Position numbers and translations under genes: made by a program | Notes under the pieces: model-generated | Told to the model about the DNA's origin: nothing | The model's database searches: none | Seen by the model: only the letters and a program-made list of their open reading frames with translations | Assembly: GCF_030269925.1 (NCBI RefSeq) | Contig: NC_085128.1 | Span: 13,270,501 to 13,334,500, forward strand | Source: Bombyx mori | Lineage: Eukaryota > Arthropoda > Insecta > Lepidoptera > Bombycidae | DNA length: 64,000 nucleotides | Reading direction: 5' to 3' | Shown here: positions 32,551-44,322 of the stretch, piece after piece | Numbering within the stretch: position 1 is the stretch's first letter | How the letters are laid out: each line of letters starts with the position of its first letter

Positions 32551-32850
32551 CACGCCGGTAAACCGGTACCCCCCTCTGGAGGGCCTTCCCCTGTAGCCGC
32601 CAAGAGGCAGCCGGGGACATGGCAACCAGCGACCGGAAGGGAGTGCCCTCCGGTTCACTTCTCATCCACGTGGGGTCTACCATTGCTGACAGACCCACAC
32701 GTCTGACCACGACGTGGCCACGCCGGCGTACCGGTACCCTCCTCTGGAGGGCCTTCCCCTTTAGCAGTCAAAGAGCTGCCGGGGACATGGCCTAGCCTCC
32801 AAAAGGTCTCCAGAAGGGAGCCTTCTCCCGCTTCACGCACCCTTTGTCCA
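32551..32850 (-). repeat. Tandem duplication in the LINE 5' UTR
   Basis: Two units of about 168 bp start at 32551 and 32719. Each has CACGCCGG...ACCGGTACC, CTCTGGAGGGCCTTCCCCT and GCCGGGGACATGG. Repeated 5' UTR modules in LINEs often act as promoter units; function here is inferred. Confidence 0.75.
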
Positions 32851-32999
32851 GCAAAGGTGGGAAAAGGGAACACCGTGTGCAGTCTTCTTAGTTCGCGGCA
32901 CCCCTCTGCAGACAATGCTGCTCCACGGTATCGGGGTGCACACTTAAGCCCCACCGCCGCGACAAGGCGAGACCACGTTGTGTGGGGTTCGATCCACCT

Positions 33000-33146
33000 A
33001 AGTGATTTTATTGAGACTTATGTATCTTGTTAGGACAGTCATAAGATTTAAAGTTGCTTCGTAGCGTAAATAGGCGGAATAGCGGCACCTACCGGTAGGG
33101 ATGAATTGCTGTAATTTTATACCACACATTCAAACTCACCCACATA
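33000..33146. other. Original insertion-site flank
   Basis: AT-rich sequence resuming after the LINE, with a faint Bm1-like patch near 33060-33095 ('aataggcggaatagcggcac'). Too decayed to call firmly. Confidence 0.3.
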
Positions 33147-33390
33147 TAATATCAAGGGGTGAAAGGTTATTTCGTTTAAGCGACATTTATCTTTGTAATT
33201 AAAGATACGTTTTATTTGGTATTAGTATCAACAATTGGATGACTTGAATGAATGTAGTAAACATAATTGATGAACTTCAATTATGTTTACTACATTGAAA
33301 TAGCTGAAGAATTTTTTTTATCATGATATTTTTTTGCAAATTTTAAACTTTAAATGACTCTCCTGTGATGTTGCAAAAATGTTCAAAATT
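33147..33390 (+). repeat. Unclassified interspersed repeat, copy 2, with internal hairpin
   Basis: Collinear with 15413-15640. Within it, 33251-33270 and 33277-33296 are perfect 20-bp inverted copies separated by six bases (TGAACT). The other copy lacks this hairpin, which therefore arose or was inserted in this copy. Confidence 0.6.
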
Positions 33391-33803
33391 TCACCTGTCG
33401 ATATGAAAAAAAATGTAACTTAAATAAATATAATAAAAAATTTAGCTTTAAACTTTCGCGACTATCTTTAATACATTACAGGTATAATAAGCAACCCAGG
33501 AGCGATAGTTAGTTCAATATTAACTGATCATAGATACGGCCAATAAGAAATATAAATTTTTACAAAAAAAAAAATTCCTAATCGAACATTATTTCTCACT
33601 ATCCAGTTTGTTTAAACCCTGTAATTATCCAATTAAGAATTTAAAAGGGAACGATTAAACATGTTTGTGATAGCAATTTCATGCTATTGATTGACATTTT
33701 AACGCGGACGCTTCAAATAATACTGATTTTTTTAATTGCTGGTTAGATTTCAAGTATGTTCTCGTCGTTAAACTGGTAGAATCAGTAATTATCGACAAGA
33801 ATC
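33391..33803. other. Region upstream of the odorant receptor gene
   Basis: AT-rich intergenic sequence before the receptor start codon. No clear TATA box or initiator could be chosen, and no repeat recognised. Confidence 0.3.
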
Positions 33804-36800
33804 ATGGAACCGAAGACGTATACAACATTAGAAGCCTTCAAGCCACATTTCAATGCGCTGGCTAGGGGTGGCTATCTCAAAATAATGAAGCCGACATCAT
33901 TTAAGAAACCCTATTTTAACGCTTTCTGCCGTGTACTCGTGTGGTTTTTCGTTGTGCTGTATAATTTACAACATTTAATCTTGGTTATTCAGGTAATTCA
34001 GGTGGATACATAAGTTGCGTCAGAAATTTCTTTGTAACAAAAGTCAAATATCAAAACCTTTCGTTGGTATTAACTACCAAGCATATTATTCCATCCATCT
34101 GCATATGATTAAAATGAAGCTGGATTCCATTTCATATTGAAAGTTATCATCTCGAAAATTTACGGCCAGAATATATTATGTGCTGGTAATAAATTATGCA
34201 CTGTTGTTAGATGACTACTGGAGCTAAAGACACTGCAATATGTATGAATGTCAGTATCAATATATTGTGTGCGTTATGAAGTTTTCTACTACATTTACGA
34301 ATATCTACATACTCCTAATTTGTTAGATCCAATGAAATTATCGCATTTCTTCAACTTTGAAGTAGACTAAAAATAAATGCCCCTCTAAAGACCTTTAAGA
34401 CAAGACAATACGGTCAAATTAAAACTACTTTTACAGTTTTATTTCGCATTCCTTTATTATTATATTATTTCCGACCCATCGAACGCTTTACAGTTTTCGT
34501 GGCCTTCACAGACATTTGTAAAGTTTTCACGAAAACAGTAAAGAAAAGCTTGTATTAAACATGTATACAACTCGTGAAAACTGAAGTGCCATTATATTAT
34601 AACACGGTCAAATATAATGAAGTCAGCTCCCAATTAGTGACCACGATTTTCGTAATGAATCTAATAAATTAAAGTGGCCAGTAATTTTCTGTTTTCTCAG
34701 CGTAGGTAGGTATATTTACTTTGCCGAGAGTAGGAGTTTCTAGAAATTTGTCAATAAGCGGAGAAGATGTTTCCGAGCTATGCCTATTACACTGTCTGTT
34801 AGTCTGAAATGGAATAGATAGATAGATCTACATTTCATCGATGTCGCATCATGACGACAAAATTATATTTATCACGTTTCGAAATTGCAGATACGTTGGT
34901 GGCGAGTACCGTGGTAGGATTACTTTCAACATTGTTGATGTCTATGAGTCACGGCAACTACTCACACCACTTTTTTTTTCAATGTAAACTGTTAAACTTC
35001 TAATTACAAATTCAGCAACCCGGCTTATCTTAGGATAGGATTATAATGGGGCCATATTATGTTGATATTTAAAAAAATTCATCGTGTTCTTCGTGTCTTT
35101 CAAGCTAAAATATTATCTGATTCACCCGTCAAAATAAATAAACTATCATGAAATAGATATTACTAAGAGCTTTTGGAAGGATTGAATTGTTAGAATACGA
35201 TTTTTTTTGTTATACACACCTGATATATAGATAAAAACCTAAATAAATGTAACTTAAAGCTAATAAATAAAACCTAATAAATATCTACACAAGTAGTTTC
35301 GAAGCAGGTACGACGCAGCACTGAAAGAATAGTCGACATCTTATTTATTTTGCTTACGACATTGAACACTTTTGGAAAACAACTAGCATTCAATCTTAGA
35401 GTTCATCGCATTGATAAAATTATTGACGTAATGAATGGTGAGTATAGCCAGATACAATTTTATTATGTTTAATTAGTTGTTGTCTTTCCACGTTGTGTAG
35501 AATGAAGAGCTCACGCTTCCCTAGTGTTCAATCTGTTTTTCAGCGATTACCTCCGCCTACGAATACCACAATTTAAATGTCATGACCATCTAGACACATA
35601 AGGACTGTCTCGTTTATACCTACTCTTTGAAATCTTATCCCTGTAAAAGTACTCACACGCATAAAATTCAACATAAAAAAATCGGTATTGGATAAAACAT
35701 CAATTGCAATTAATGTCTAATTCTCAGGGGTCTACTTTGCTGCAACCAATCGATATCATGTGGACATTATGAAGGAAAACGCACTGGCCATGTATAGAAT
35801 ACTGAGACTATATCACGTAGCCATATTTACTTGCGGAATACTTTGGACTATCTTTCCACTCGTAAATCGTGCTTTGGGGGAAAACGTACAATTCACAGCG
35901 TATTTTCCATTTGATACAGCTGAGTCACCCACGTACGTGTTGATGGACATTTTTATTTATTTATTTATTGTTAACATAGATGAGAAACACAATCATATTT
36001 GCAACATTTGCTTGAACTAGGTGATAAAACCTGTAGGTATCTCAAGCAGCAATGCTCCACGTACAAAGAATACAGCTTTACTTCAGATACATAAATATAG
36101 AAAATTACTAGACCAAAATTCTACTGAAATTCATAGATTGCATAAAAGTGATAAAAAAATTGGGTTTAATCTCTAACAGTTGTTAATAATGTAATCCTTT
36201 CTCAAATTTTGTTCTTTCGTAGTACAAGCAAGCGGTTCTTAAACTTCATAATAACATTGGTATTAATTAAAAAAAAAAAAAAACTCGTATCCCTTAATAC
36301 AAATTTATCAATACAAATACTAAGTTATTTAGAAAATTATACATGAAAAAAATATTAAGCATTATTTTTAAGATTGTGCTGATCACATATTTATTTTTCA
36401 GATTCGAAATTGTTTTGGCGTATATGTCAATACTTATTACGTTACAAGCTTATGGCAACGTGACGATGGATTGCACGATTGTAGCGTTTTACTCTCAAGC
36501 GAAAACACAAATCAAAATGCTCAGATACGATCTGGAACAACTCGGAAAAATTGATAACATTGAAACAAAATTTACGGAAAATATTTTTGAACGTTCCAGT
36601 CACATATGGAAAGCATTGAAAGATGAAAAGATAAAAATACATTCAAAGCTTGTTTTCTGTGTTGAACACTATCGACAAATTGTTTGGTAACCAGAATTCT
36701 CATTATTTTTTGTTGCCTTTGTAGGCAGACGAGTTTGCGACCCCCCTGATGGTGTGAATTATGTTTTTCCATACACTTGAAATACAACATCAACGGAAAA

Positions 36801-39610
36801 CGGTATTAAATTACTAAGCTCACTATTACTGGTGGTAGGACCTCTTGTGAGTCCGCGCAGATAGGTACCACCACCCCGCCTATTTCTGCCGTGAAGCAGT
36901 AATGCGTTTCGGTTTGAAGGGTGGGGCAGCCGTTGTAATTATACTTGAGACCTTAGAACTTATATCTCAAGATGTGTGGCGCATTTACGGCGTAGATGTC
37001 TATGGGCTCCAGTAACCACCTAACACCAGGTGGGCTGTGAGCTCGTCCACACATCTAAGCAATAAAAAAAAGCTCAGCATAAATACCATTAACGTGATAT
37101 TTAGTGAGTCCGCAATGTACAGAGTACAAAACACTGATGTCAATTACAGTTCGTTCCAAGAATAAGCAGCGCCCACATTGGAGAAACTATCGTGATTTTA
37201 ACTACCGTACATGAGCTGATTCATTAACAACTGTGTAAACAACAGCCATGAATTTTAACTTCATCGAATAAAGTTTTAAATCCTTTTTTTATAGTTATTT
37301 CTAAATGTTGCAGGTTCGTAAAAGAAGTAGAATCTATATTCGGCGAAGCTATGACTGTACAGTTTTTCGTAATGGCGTGGGTCATTTGTATGACTGTATA
37401 TAAAATCGTTGGTGTAAGTATGCACTGGACATACTAAATGAAATTCTCATTATACGATATGAGGTATAATTCTAATATCCTACTTCACGGCAGAAATAGG
37501 CGGGGTGGTGGTATCTACCCGTGCGGACTCATAGGAGGGCCTACCACCAGTAACCTACTATTAACAACTACAAATTCTAAGGGGCTCGGCGATGATCTTC
37601 ACATTATGAAGTTTATGGGCGACGGTGCCTAGTCGCCATATCACGTAGGCTGTATGTATTCTCTTATGGCAAGCAAACAAGCAAGCAAAAAAAAACAAAG
37701 CTATTAATTTTTTGTCATGTCAGCGCCAGAATGAAGTAGGCTTATTGTATTCTCTGGTATGTATGTACGTATTGTAACATGTAAAAACGAGTAATGGAAA
37801 AGAAATAAGGCCGCTCTCGCTAGCCCACGCTGGCTATGAGTGAGTAGGGAATTTCAGTATATGTGTACCCATGTCAGCTGGTTTCTGCCAGCCAGGTTTA
37901 GACAGTTTATTTGGTTCAGGAGGAAATCACCAGCCCTCCACCTAGGCGTTAGGGCGTCGTTGGAGTCGAACCGTTTACAATAACATCCAATCACTTAACA
38001 ATCTTTATTATTTTATTAAATCAACAGAAATTTTGGGACAACCTTTTCAAATGCATGTTTGTATTTTTCAGCTAAGCATATATTCAGCCGAGTTTGTTTC
38101 TATGGGAGTATACTTGGGGTGCATGTTGGCGCAGCTTTTTATTTACTGTTATTACGGAACTCAGCTTAAAGTTGAGGTACGAGAATTTTCTCTAATAAAA
38201 AAAAAATATTTTTTTTGATATCTTGAGCGACCATGTTATTTTATTTATTGGAGTTGAAGTACGATTTTGCTGTTTCAAAGGGGGAGCTCGACTCAAATGT
38301 CCTCTCGTTTGAGATGCAAGAATACAACACCCCAACCACTCCTGAGTAGAGTAGTGAATAGAGTCATCCTGGATAACTCGATGACCTTTCGTCTTCACAT
38401 AAAATTAGTCCGAGTTGGTGCCTCCATTATTTTCAGTAAGCCCCTAAGCGGACTAAACTATCCTTTTCTAATACGGTGACCCTTTACAAAAGTTCAATAT
38501 GTTTTTTTTTTATTGCTTTGATGGGTGGATGAGCTCACAGCCCACCTGGTGTTAAGTGGTTACTGGAGCCCATAGACATCTATAACGTAAATGCGCCACC
38601 AACCTTGAGATATAAGCTCTAAGGTCTCAGTATAGTTAAGACGGCTGCCCTACCCTTCAAACTCAAACGGATTACTCCTTCACGGCAGAAATAGGCAAGG
38701 TACCGACCTACCCGTGCGGACTATCAAGAGGTACTACCACCGGTAAACGATCACGCCGATGACAACGACGAGACTTCCTCCAAACTCTTCAATTTTCCTT
38801 AGGTTAGTTGTTGGATGTAAAGCTTGAATTCATCCGTATGTGTTAGAAGACAGCCTTGGAACGCTTTTTCATGAGAAGAATGTGACCTCACAACCCTTAT
38901 ACCGTAGCCGTCGCTTTATTAGCAGTAACCAAATCACAGGTCACCATATTCGTACTCTAAGCTTTAGCCCGCTGAGTTTCTCACTATTCTCGCGATTACG
39001 ATTTATTGATAAGTATGCATATTCTTGAAGCGGGTGTTCGTTAACTCCTCCTTCTTTAGATTAAGTTGTCGAGCTCCTTACCAGCTCTAAGGCGAAGCTG
39101 AAAAGGCCACCAGGCCACTGACAATCCTTCCAACAAATAATCGCGAACACGAGTGCTCCGAACGTCTTATCCTTTTGGCCACGACGACTTCAAAGACGAC
39201 GACGTTTCACGACTTAAGTTGATATTACTTCGTTTTCAAATCAATTTCTTTTCTTTTAATCTCAGCTACTTAGAAGGGCAATTAGAAAAATAACTTTTCT
39301 GTATATCATCAGAGCGAGTCTGTGAACACTTCGTTGTACTGCAGCAATTGGTTGTCATCATTACCAAAGGTCCGACGGCAGATGCTGATCATGATGCAGT
39401 ACTGCTCCAAGCCACTAACACCGCGTACTGCCTACGTCATTCCTATGTCATTAGAAACTTATATTTCAGTGAGTATTGTTAATTAAATTAGTTTTTTTTA
39501 CTAGAGATATAAGTAATTTAAATTTGATTTTCAATTAATTTTAATAACTTTTTTTGCAGGTTTTGAAATCGTCATATAGTCTTTTCACGTTATTGAATCA
39601 AAAGCACTAA
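33804..39610 (+). CDS. Insect odorant receptor (7tm_6), complete, eight exons
   Basis: Inferred join: 33804-33992, 35308-35437, 35728-35932, 36402-36686, 37314-37413, 38072-38176, 39313-39468, 39560-39610, giving 406 residues, the usual length. All junctions are GT...AG with compatible phases (0,1,2,2,0,0,0). Insect odorant receptors are seven-pass, inverted-topology ligand-gated channel subunits that pair with Orco in olfactory neurons (family knowledge). Visible features: hydrophobic segments around VLVWFFVVLYNL, HVAIFTCGILWTIFP, EIVLAYMSILITL and VYLGCMLAQLFIYCYYG; the FPFDTAESPTFE stretch after the second long loop; and the conserved C-terminal pattern IPMSLETYISVLKSSYSLFTLL. The specific receptor number is not recognised. 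AATAAA follows at 39683. Three introns carry SINEs. Confidence 0.88.
36709..37068. mobile_element. SINE B fragment (minus) and Bm1-type SINE (plus) in receptor intron 4
   Basis: 36709-36760 is a decayed reverse SINE B tail ('tttgttgcctttgtaggcag'). 36827-37068 is a forward 5'-truncated Bm1 body, from 'ttactggtggtaggacctct' to 'atctaagcaataaaaaaa'. Confidence 0.8.
37481..37693. mobile_element. Bm1 (minus) and SINE B (plus) fragments in receptor intron 5
   Basis: 37481-37553 is a reverse Bm1 piece ('cttcacggcagaaataggcg' to 'cctaccaccagtaa'). 37600-37693 is a decayed forward SINE B tail ('gaagtttatgggcgacggtg' to an A-rich end). At 37914-37990 there is also a decayed resemblance to the R1-clade LINE 3' UTR ('caggaggaaatcaccag'). 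Confidence 0.65.
38499..38747 (-). mobile_element. Bm1-type SINE, 3' body, in receptor intron 6
   Basis: Reverse 5'-truncated copy from the T-run at 38501 to 'gaggtactaccaccggtaa'. Slightly diverged. Confidence 0.85.
38755..39195. mobile_element. Decayed jockey tail and SINE tRNA head in receptor intron 6
   Basis: 38755-39125 has scattered jockey-tail blocks ('cccgctgagtttctc', 'aaggcgaagctgaaaaggcc'). 39139-39195 is a reverse SINE head ('gtcttatccttttggccacg') without body. Both strongly mutated. Confidence 0.45.
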
Positions 39611-40221
39611 GTAACGACTCTAAAGTTTTGTTACTGTAATAGTTACTTACGCGGTACGGTAACAGCTTAATTCATTCAGCGAAATAAAAGCTACCAAAAA
39701 AATAATTTAATTTTTTATTTTAATAAATTCCATTCCGTTATGTGCAATCAATATTTTGGGCAAAAATAATAACTGCTACTTTGATTAACATTTGTTTATT
39801 TGGAGCAACAAAAAAAAACAGTTCGATTGGTTCGCGTGGGCAACTGGCTTTTGATCGGAGATCGCTCGTAAAATTGGCCGGATTGATTGATTTTCTACAA
39901 CCATTTCATGGTATCCAAGCTCAGAGATCAAAGATTTGATTTAACAGTGAACCATCTTATGGCACTGGATAGATAGATTTGCTTTCGGCCTATACCTGAT
40001 ATGTAATGAATGAAATGTCGTAGTTACAATTCTTTTATACTACGGCTGTCCTAACTTTAAAGCCTATGTAGGTATATAAATTATTGTTTTGTGGCAGTAA
40101 TAGGCTAGAAGGTAACTTTTCAGAAACGACCCTACCATCAATAAATAGAGTAAATTCTGAACGCAGTATGTTCAACTAGTAATATTGTAGTAGTAGCAGA
40201 ACACATTATGTGAAGCACGCT

Positions 40222-40468
40222 CCTTACTGGTGGTAGGACCTCTTGTGAGTCCGCGCGGGTAGGTACAACCACCCTGCCTATTTCTGCCGTGAAGCAGTAA
40301 TGCGTTTCGGTTTGAAGGGCGGGGCAGCCGTTGTAACTATACTGAGACCTTAGAACTTTATCTCAAGGTGGGTGGCGCATTTACGTTGTAGATGTCTATG
40401 GGCTCCGGTAACCACTTAACACCAGCTGGGCTGTGAGCTCGTCCTCCTATCTAAGCAATAAATAAAAA
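40222..40468 (+). mobile_element. Bm1-type SINE with 9-bp target duplication
   Basis: 5'-truncated body starting 'ccttactggtggtagg', ending in an A-rich tail. AAGCACGCT is repeated exactly at 40213-40221 and 40469-40477. Confidence 0.9.
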
Positions 40469-40789
40469 AAGCACGCTGAACACTGTTGCCTATTCGCCTT
40501 AGTAACACACAACAACAGCTTAGGACGCTCATAAGATGGGATGGGGTTGTGCTATTCTAGACCAAAACGATAAAATTATAGTCTTTAAATTCTCGGAACA
40601 GAACCAGAGCTCTGTATAAGAATTTGGTTTCGTAATTTCAATACCGGAACCGAATGAAGTTGAGCGATAGTGTTCCGTAATAATGGAGTGTTTCCTACGG
40701 TTGCCGTGTGTCGTGGACCTACTGAAAACAGTTTCTACGAATGAATATTGTGTTCATTATTTTCATATCATTATCTATAATCTATACTT

Positions 40790-40975
40790 ATACTATAATA
40801 ATATTATAAAGAGGAAAGATTTGTTTGTTTGTATTGAATAGGCTCCGAAACTACTGAACCGATTTGAAAAATTCTTTCACTGTTTGGAAGCTACATTATT
40901 CTCGAGTGACACAGGCTATAATGTTTTTTGAAAAAAATTTGGGATCCTTACTAAAATCCTAATAATGTTACCCAA
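40790..40975 (+). mobile_element. Helitron-like element fragment
   Basis: 'tataaagaggaaagatttgt', 'ataggctccgaaactactga', 'gatttgaaaaattctttcac' and 'gacacaggctataatg' match the reverse-oriented element at 58825-59040. The 3' terminus (CTAG end) is not clear here. Confidence 0.6.
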
Positions 40976-41365
40976 GGTGTAAAAAAAACTACTTAAAACC
41001 TTTACATCGCGTGCCCTGCGAAAAATTTTGATGATAGAATAAAATAATGTCAAAATGTGTCACGATAGTATATGTCTAACTATTCTTGTTATGCAATAAG
41101 TGTTTTTTTTATTTTAAAAAATTAAACAACGAGAAATATCGTTGAAATTTTTGTTAAAGACCCGAGCGGCCGCGGGCTTCCAATATTTTGAATACTTTAC
41201 CGTTTTCATAGTCACGTCGTTTATAAGACAACTGGTCTCAACGAAACATGTTTACCAATAAATCGAAACATGAACATCGAAACTTAAATATTTAATTTCC
41301 ATTCAAGTACAATAGAGGTCAAAACTAAAAAAAAAATGTGTGCGTGTACTAGTGTACACACGTAA

Positions 41366-41646
41366 GAAGTGAAACTTGTTTATGGCCTTATTTTTCGAAA
41401 AATGATCTACATGCAACTTTCTAGAAATTGGTTAAATAAAGTTAAATTAGATAAAGTTTAAACAAAAGGATTTTATTATCATAGACATGAATACAAAAAA
41501 GTTAAATTAGATAAAGTTTAAACAAAAGGATTTTATTATCATAGACATGAATACAAAACAGATGGCGCGTAACGGAAAAAAGTGACGCGTAACCGAAAAA
41601 TGTGACGGTAAATTTTTTTCCAACGCCGATAAGGAAGTTTCACTTC
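41366..41646. mobile_element. Short TIR element with internal 60-bp tandem duplication
   Basis: Begins GAAGTGAAACTTGTTTATGG and ends CCGATAAGGAAGTTTCACTTC, an imperfect terminal inverted repeat of about 18 bp. Inside, 41441-41500 is repeated perfectly at 41501-41559. Just outside the left end, GTGTGCGTGTACTAGTGTAC is itself palindromic. No coding capacity. Confidence 0.6.
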
Positions 41647-42068
41647 AAAAGTATGACGGAATGACTTGATGACATTCAGCTTTTCTTATTCGAAAGGTAT
41701 TTTGATGCTTCATAAAAGCGGAGGTGTTGGCCTTTTTAACGATTCTAAACAATTTCTCGCAATGTAACGTTTTCTTTTGTACCGTCCACATATCGACGGG
41801 TAGAGCCAGCTAAAAATAAACACACTATCTGCGTCCATTATTTGCATTTAAAGCAGTCGAGATGATTTGAAATAAATTCTTATTGAAATCTCGTGTTTTC
41901 CAAGTTAAAGCTTCGTCGGCAAGGTGCCGGTGGTACGGTGACTCATGCCGAGTTCGCCAGACAATTCAGGGAGCCCGTAACGCCTATTCAGTGCTCCGGA
42001 CGGCGTAAGTGCTGAAAGTCGTGTAAAAAGTTGTATCCGGCCGTGAATAGAGCGCGTGGTATTTCGTT

Positions 42069-42267
42069 TATAAATACGCAAGTGTGCCGGCGTCAGCGCG
42101 ATCGCAGGGCCGGCGGCTCGGCGTCCAGAGTGCGGGTGAGGTCGGTGCTGCAGCATGCGCACTAGCCGATGATATTCACGGGCGGGGGGGCGCGTCGACG
42201 CACGTCGCCCGCGCCACGCACGCGCACACCCGCGCGCCCGCCCGCCCCCAGACTCCACGCCGGCTAT
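42069..42267 (+). promoter_or_regulatory. TATA-containing GC-rich segment, possible first exon
   Basis: TATAAATA at 42069-42076 is followed 17 bp later by TCAGC (42093-42097), an arthropod-type initiator. A GC-rich island then runs to a strong donor-like TAT|GTGAGT at 42267/42268. It lies upstream of the plus-strand PKC exons, so it could be that gene's promoter and 5' exon. A frame at 42169 reads MIFTGGGARRR and runs to the donor, but its coding status is doubtful. Confidence 0.4.
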
Positions 42268-42987
42268 GTGAGTACCTATCTATGCAGTCTACCTACCTGT
42301 CATCATTATTTGACAGCTAACGGTGCTCGACAGCTGACCGCCTATCCTATGAGCTTTCAAAAGAAGAATCGAATAAAACAAACTAGTTTAATTTAAATTT
42401 TAGTGAATCTTGATTCAGAGTCTTGATATTGACAAATACACTACTACTATTGTTTTTACTTATTATTCATAATGGCAAGAAATACGTTGATTAATTTCAT
42501 TGGCCAAAGGATTAATGTCATAGAAAATACACTATAGATTATGTTCATTGAAGTATGAAACCTATGATTATTCTGGTCCAAATTTTAACTATTCAAAACT
42601 GCCTGAAACATGAAATCTCTTACTTCATTATAGTAAAAATTTAAGTTTTACTTTATTTAAACAATTTTTACGTTATAATCTCGCGTTACTATACTATTTC
42701 TAACGTTTTAAATACTCTGCAGTTATCGTGGTCATAGACGACCTACTGTGAAAACGCGAAATTGAACCGTAATATTCGTTATAATTATGTCTACGATACA
42801 CGAAAACTGGCGAAACTTATTATTATTAAATAATTATACAATGTCCATAACTTTGTTGTTTGTCTGTCTTGTGTTATAAAGTGCCAGTTTATGCCTGCTA
42901 ATCTTTTCAAATCATCTTTCCAGCGCGCTAAGGGTCTCCCCTTCTCTCTCTTGCATAGTGGTCCTTTCCACTGGGTCACTCGTGTGG
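42268..42987. other. AT-rich, no gene seen
   Basis: No recognisable coding segment or repeat between the GC-rich island and the full-length Bm1 copy. Confidence 0.35.
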
Positions 42988-43436
42988 TAGGTCGTCGTGG
43001 CCTAACGGATAAGACGTCCGGTGCATTCGTGTAGAAGCGATGCACCGGTGTTCGAATCCCGCAGGCGGGTACCAATTTTTGTAATGAAATACGTACCTAA
43101 CAAATGTTCACGATTGACTTCCACGGTGAAGGAATAACATCGTGTAATAAAAATGAAACCCGCAAAATTATACTTTGCGTAATTACTGGTGGTAGGACCT
43201 CTTGTGAGTCCGCGCGGATGGGTACCACCACCCTGCCTATTTCTGCCGTGAAGCGGTGATGCGTTTCGGTTTGAAGGGTGGGGCAGCCGTTGTAACTATA
43301 CTTGAGACCTTAGAACTTGTATCTCAAGGTGGGTGGCGCATTTACGTTGTGGATGTCTATGGGCTCCAGTAACCACTTAACACCAGGTGGGCTGTGAGCT
43401 CGTCCACCCATCTAAGCAATAAAAAAAAAAAAAAAG
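42988..43436 (+). mobile_element. Full-length Bm1-type SINE (reference copy)
   Basis: The best forward copy. The tRNA-derived head is at 42990-43071, with A-box-like TGGCCTAACGG and B-box-like GGTGTTCGAATCC. The unique Bm1 middle ('cacggtgaaggaataacatc') follows, then the common body, AATAAA-like end and A-run. These boxes are the expected internal RNA polymerase III promoter. Confidence 0.93.
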
Positions 43437-44129
43437 GTAACTAGTAGTAAATACCTAGTGCAGCCAGGATATGTTTGATGACTAAATGAGATTTTTTACT
43501 ACCCAAGCTTGGATCTTACAGCATCGTTAGGCTAAATAAAATTATGAGAGGAGTTCGAGTGACAGATTCTGCTCCGGTGACAGCTGTCAACGTCATTTAA
43601 GAAGAGTGGGAAAAAATCAACACAACGCGCTCGACGCGATGATTATGAACGACGAAGAATGCCGATGCCCACGTGTAACGGCAATGAGCCTTTTTAAAGA
43701 CCATAAATACTTATTAATAACCCAAATGTTATTTCAGAGAGCATTTACAAAGATTAATACGAATTCTCAAAATACAGAAGAGCACATTATAGCAAAGTAA
43801 AAGATAGATAAATAGATCAATAAAGCTTTTAGAATAAAATCGTCCCGAAATTACACCCTCTAAGTGTGTCAGTTATTTTAGCATACAACACATCATAAAC
43901 ATTTATCTTTTGTTAAATCACCAAGGTTTCTGGAATCGTAATCTTTCGAATAAAATTCGTTATTGGGTTTTATACATTTTGATGTCAACAAACGATTTTT
44001 TTCAGATTTTATTTATGAGTGTAGATGCGCATTCGTTTTCACAGCTTACCTGGTGTTAGGAGACATATTACTCAATATAATAATAATATTACTCAAAATA
44101 AACAAAACAAAATAACATAATCTGTTCTT
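43437..44129. other. No gene seen
   Basis: AT-rich. The 64-codon frame at 43606-43800 (MGKNQHNALDAM...) has no family resemblance I can support. Confidence 0.35.
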
Positions 44130-44322
44130 TTTCGTCGCTTCCTCATTACTGAGGGTCGTGACCACCTTGGTCTAGTTTCTGCATTAGCTTCCTTCAACGT
44201 TGCCTGCATTCGGCCTGCTTAATGGCGCCTGGGAAGCAGGTGTTTGTGGCCTCCTTTACAATGTCCGTCCACCTGGATGGCGATCTTCCTCGACTTCTCT
44301 TTCCTTCCATAATAACTGTAGG
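44130..44322 (-). mobile_element. LINE RT C-terminal relic
   Basis: On the minus strand the sequence reads GKRSRGRSPSRWTDIVKEAT, then with mutations ...RKLMQKLDQGGHDPQ. That is the terminal segment of a non-LTR RT of the same type as 58055-58385 ('RGRS..RWTD.I', later 'HD'). At least one in-frame stop is present, so it is dead. Confidence 0.65.

Larger units (their letters stand above)
26375..32987 (-). mobile_element. Full-length R1-clade non-LTR retrotransposon
   Basis: A 6.6 kb element read right to left: 5' UTR (32987-32344), ORF1 (32343-30043), ORF2 (30043-26861), 3' UTR (26860-26398) and poly(A) (plus T-run 26375-26397). Exact 12-bp target duplications TTCGATCCACCT flank it at 26363-26374 and 32988-32999. 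The GC-rich composition contrasts with AT-rich host DNA. Both reading frames are uninterrupted, so it may be a recent, possibly competent copy. R1-clade assignment rests on the CCHC zinc knuckles of ORF1, the APE-type endonuclease with NLNHSARAQD start, YADDT, and the ORF2 C-terminal CCHC. It is not in telomeric TTAGG repeats or rDNA, unlike SART/TRAS or R1. Confidence 0.9.

Noticed and set aside
40020..40135. Further Bm1 copy
   Set aside because: Only scattered similarity; too decayed to define ends or orientation with confidence.
42990..43071. tRNA gene
   Set aside because: A- and B-box-like sequences belong to the SINE head; it runs straight into the Bm1 body and does not form an independent tRNA.
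43606..43800. 64-codon frame as a small gene
   Set aside because: No family resemblance, no splice or promoter support.
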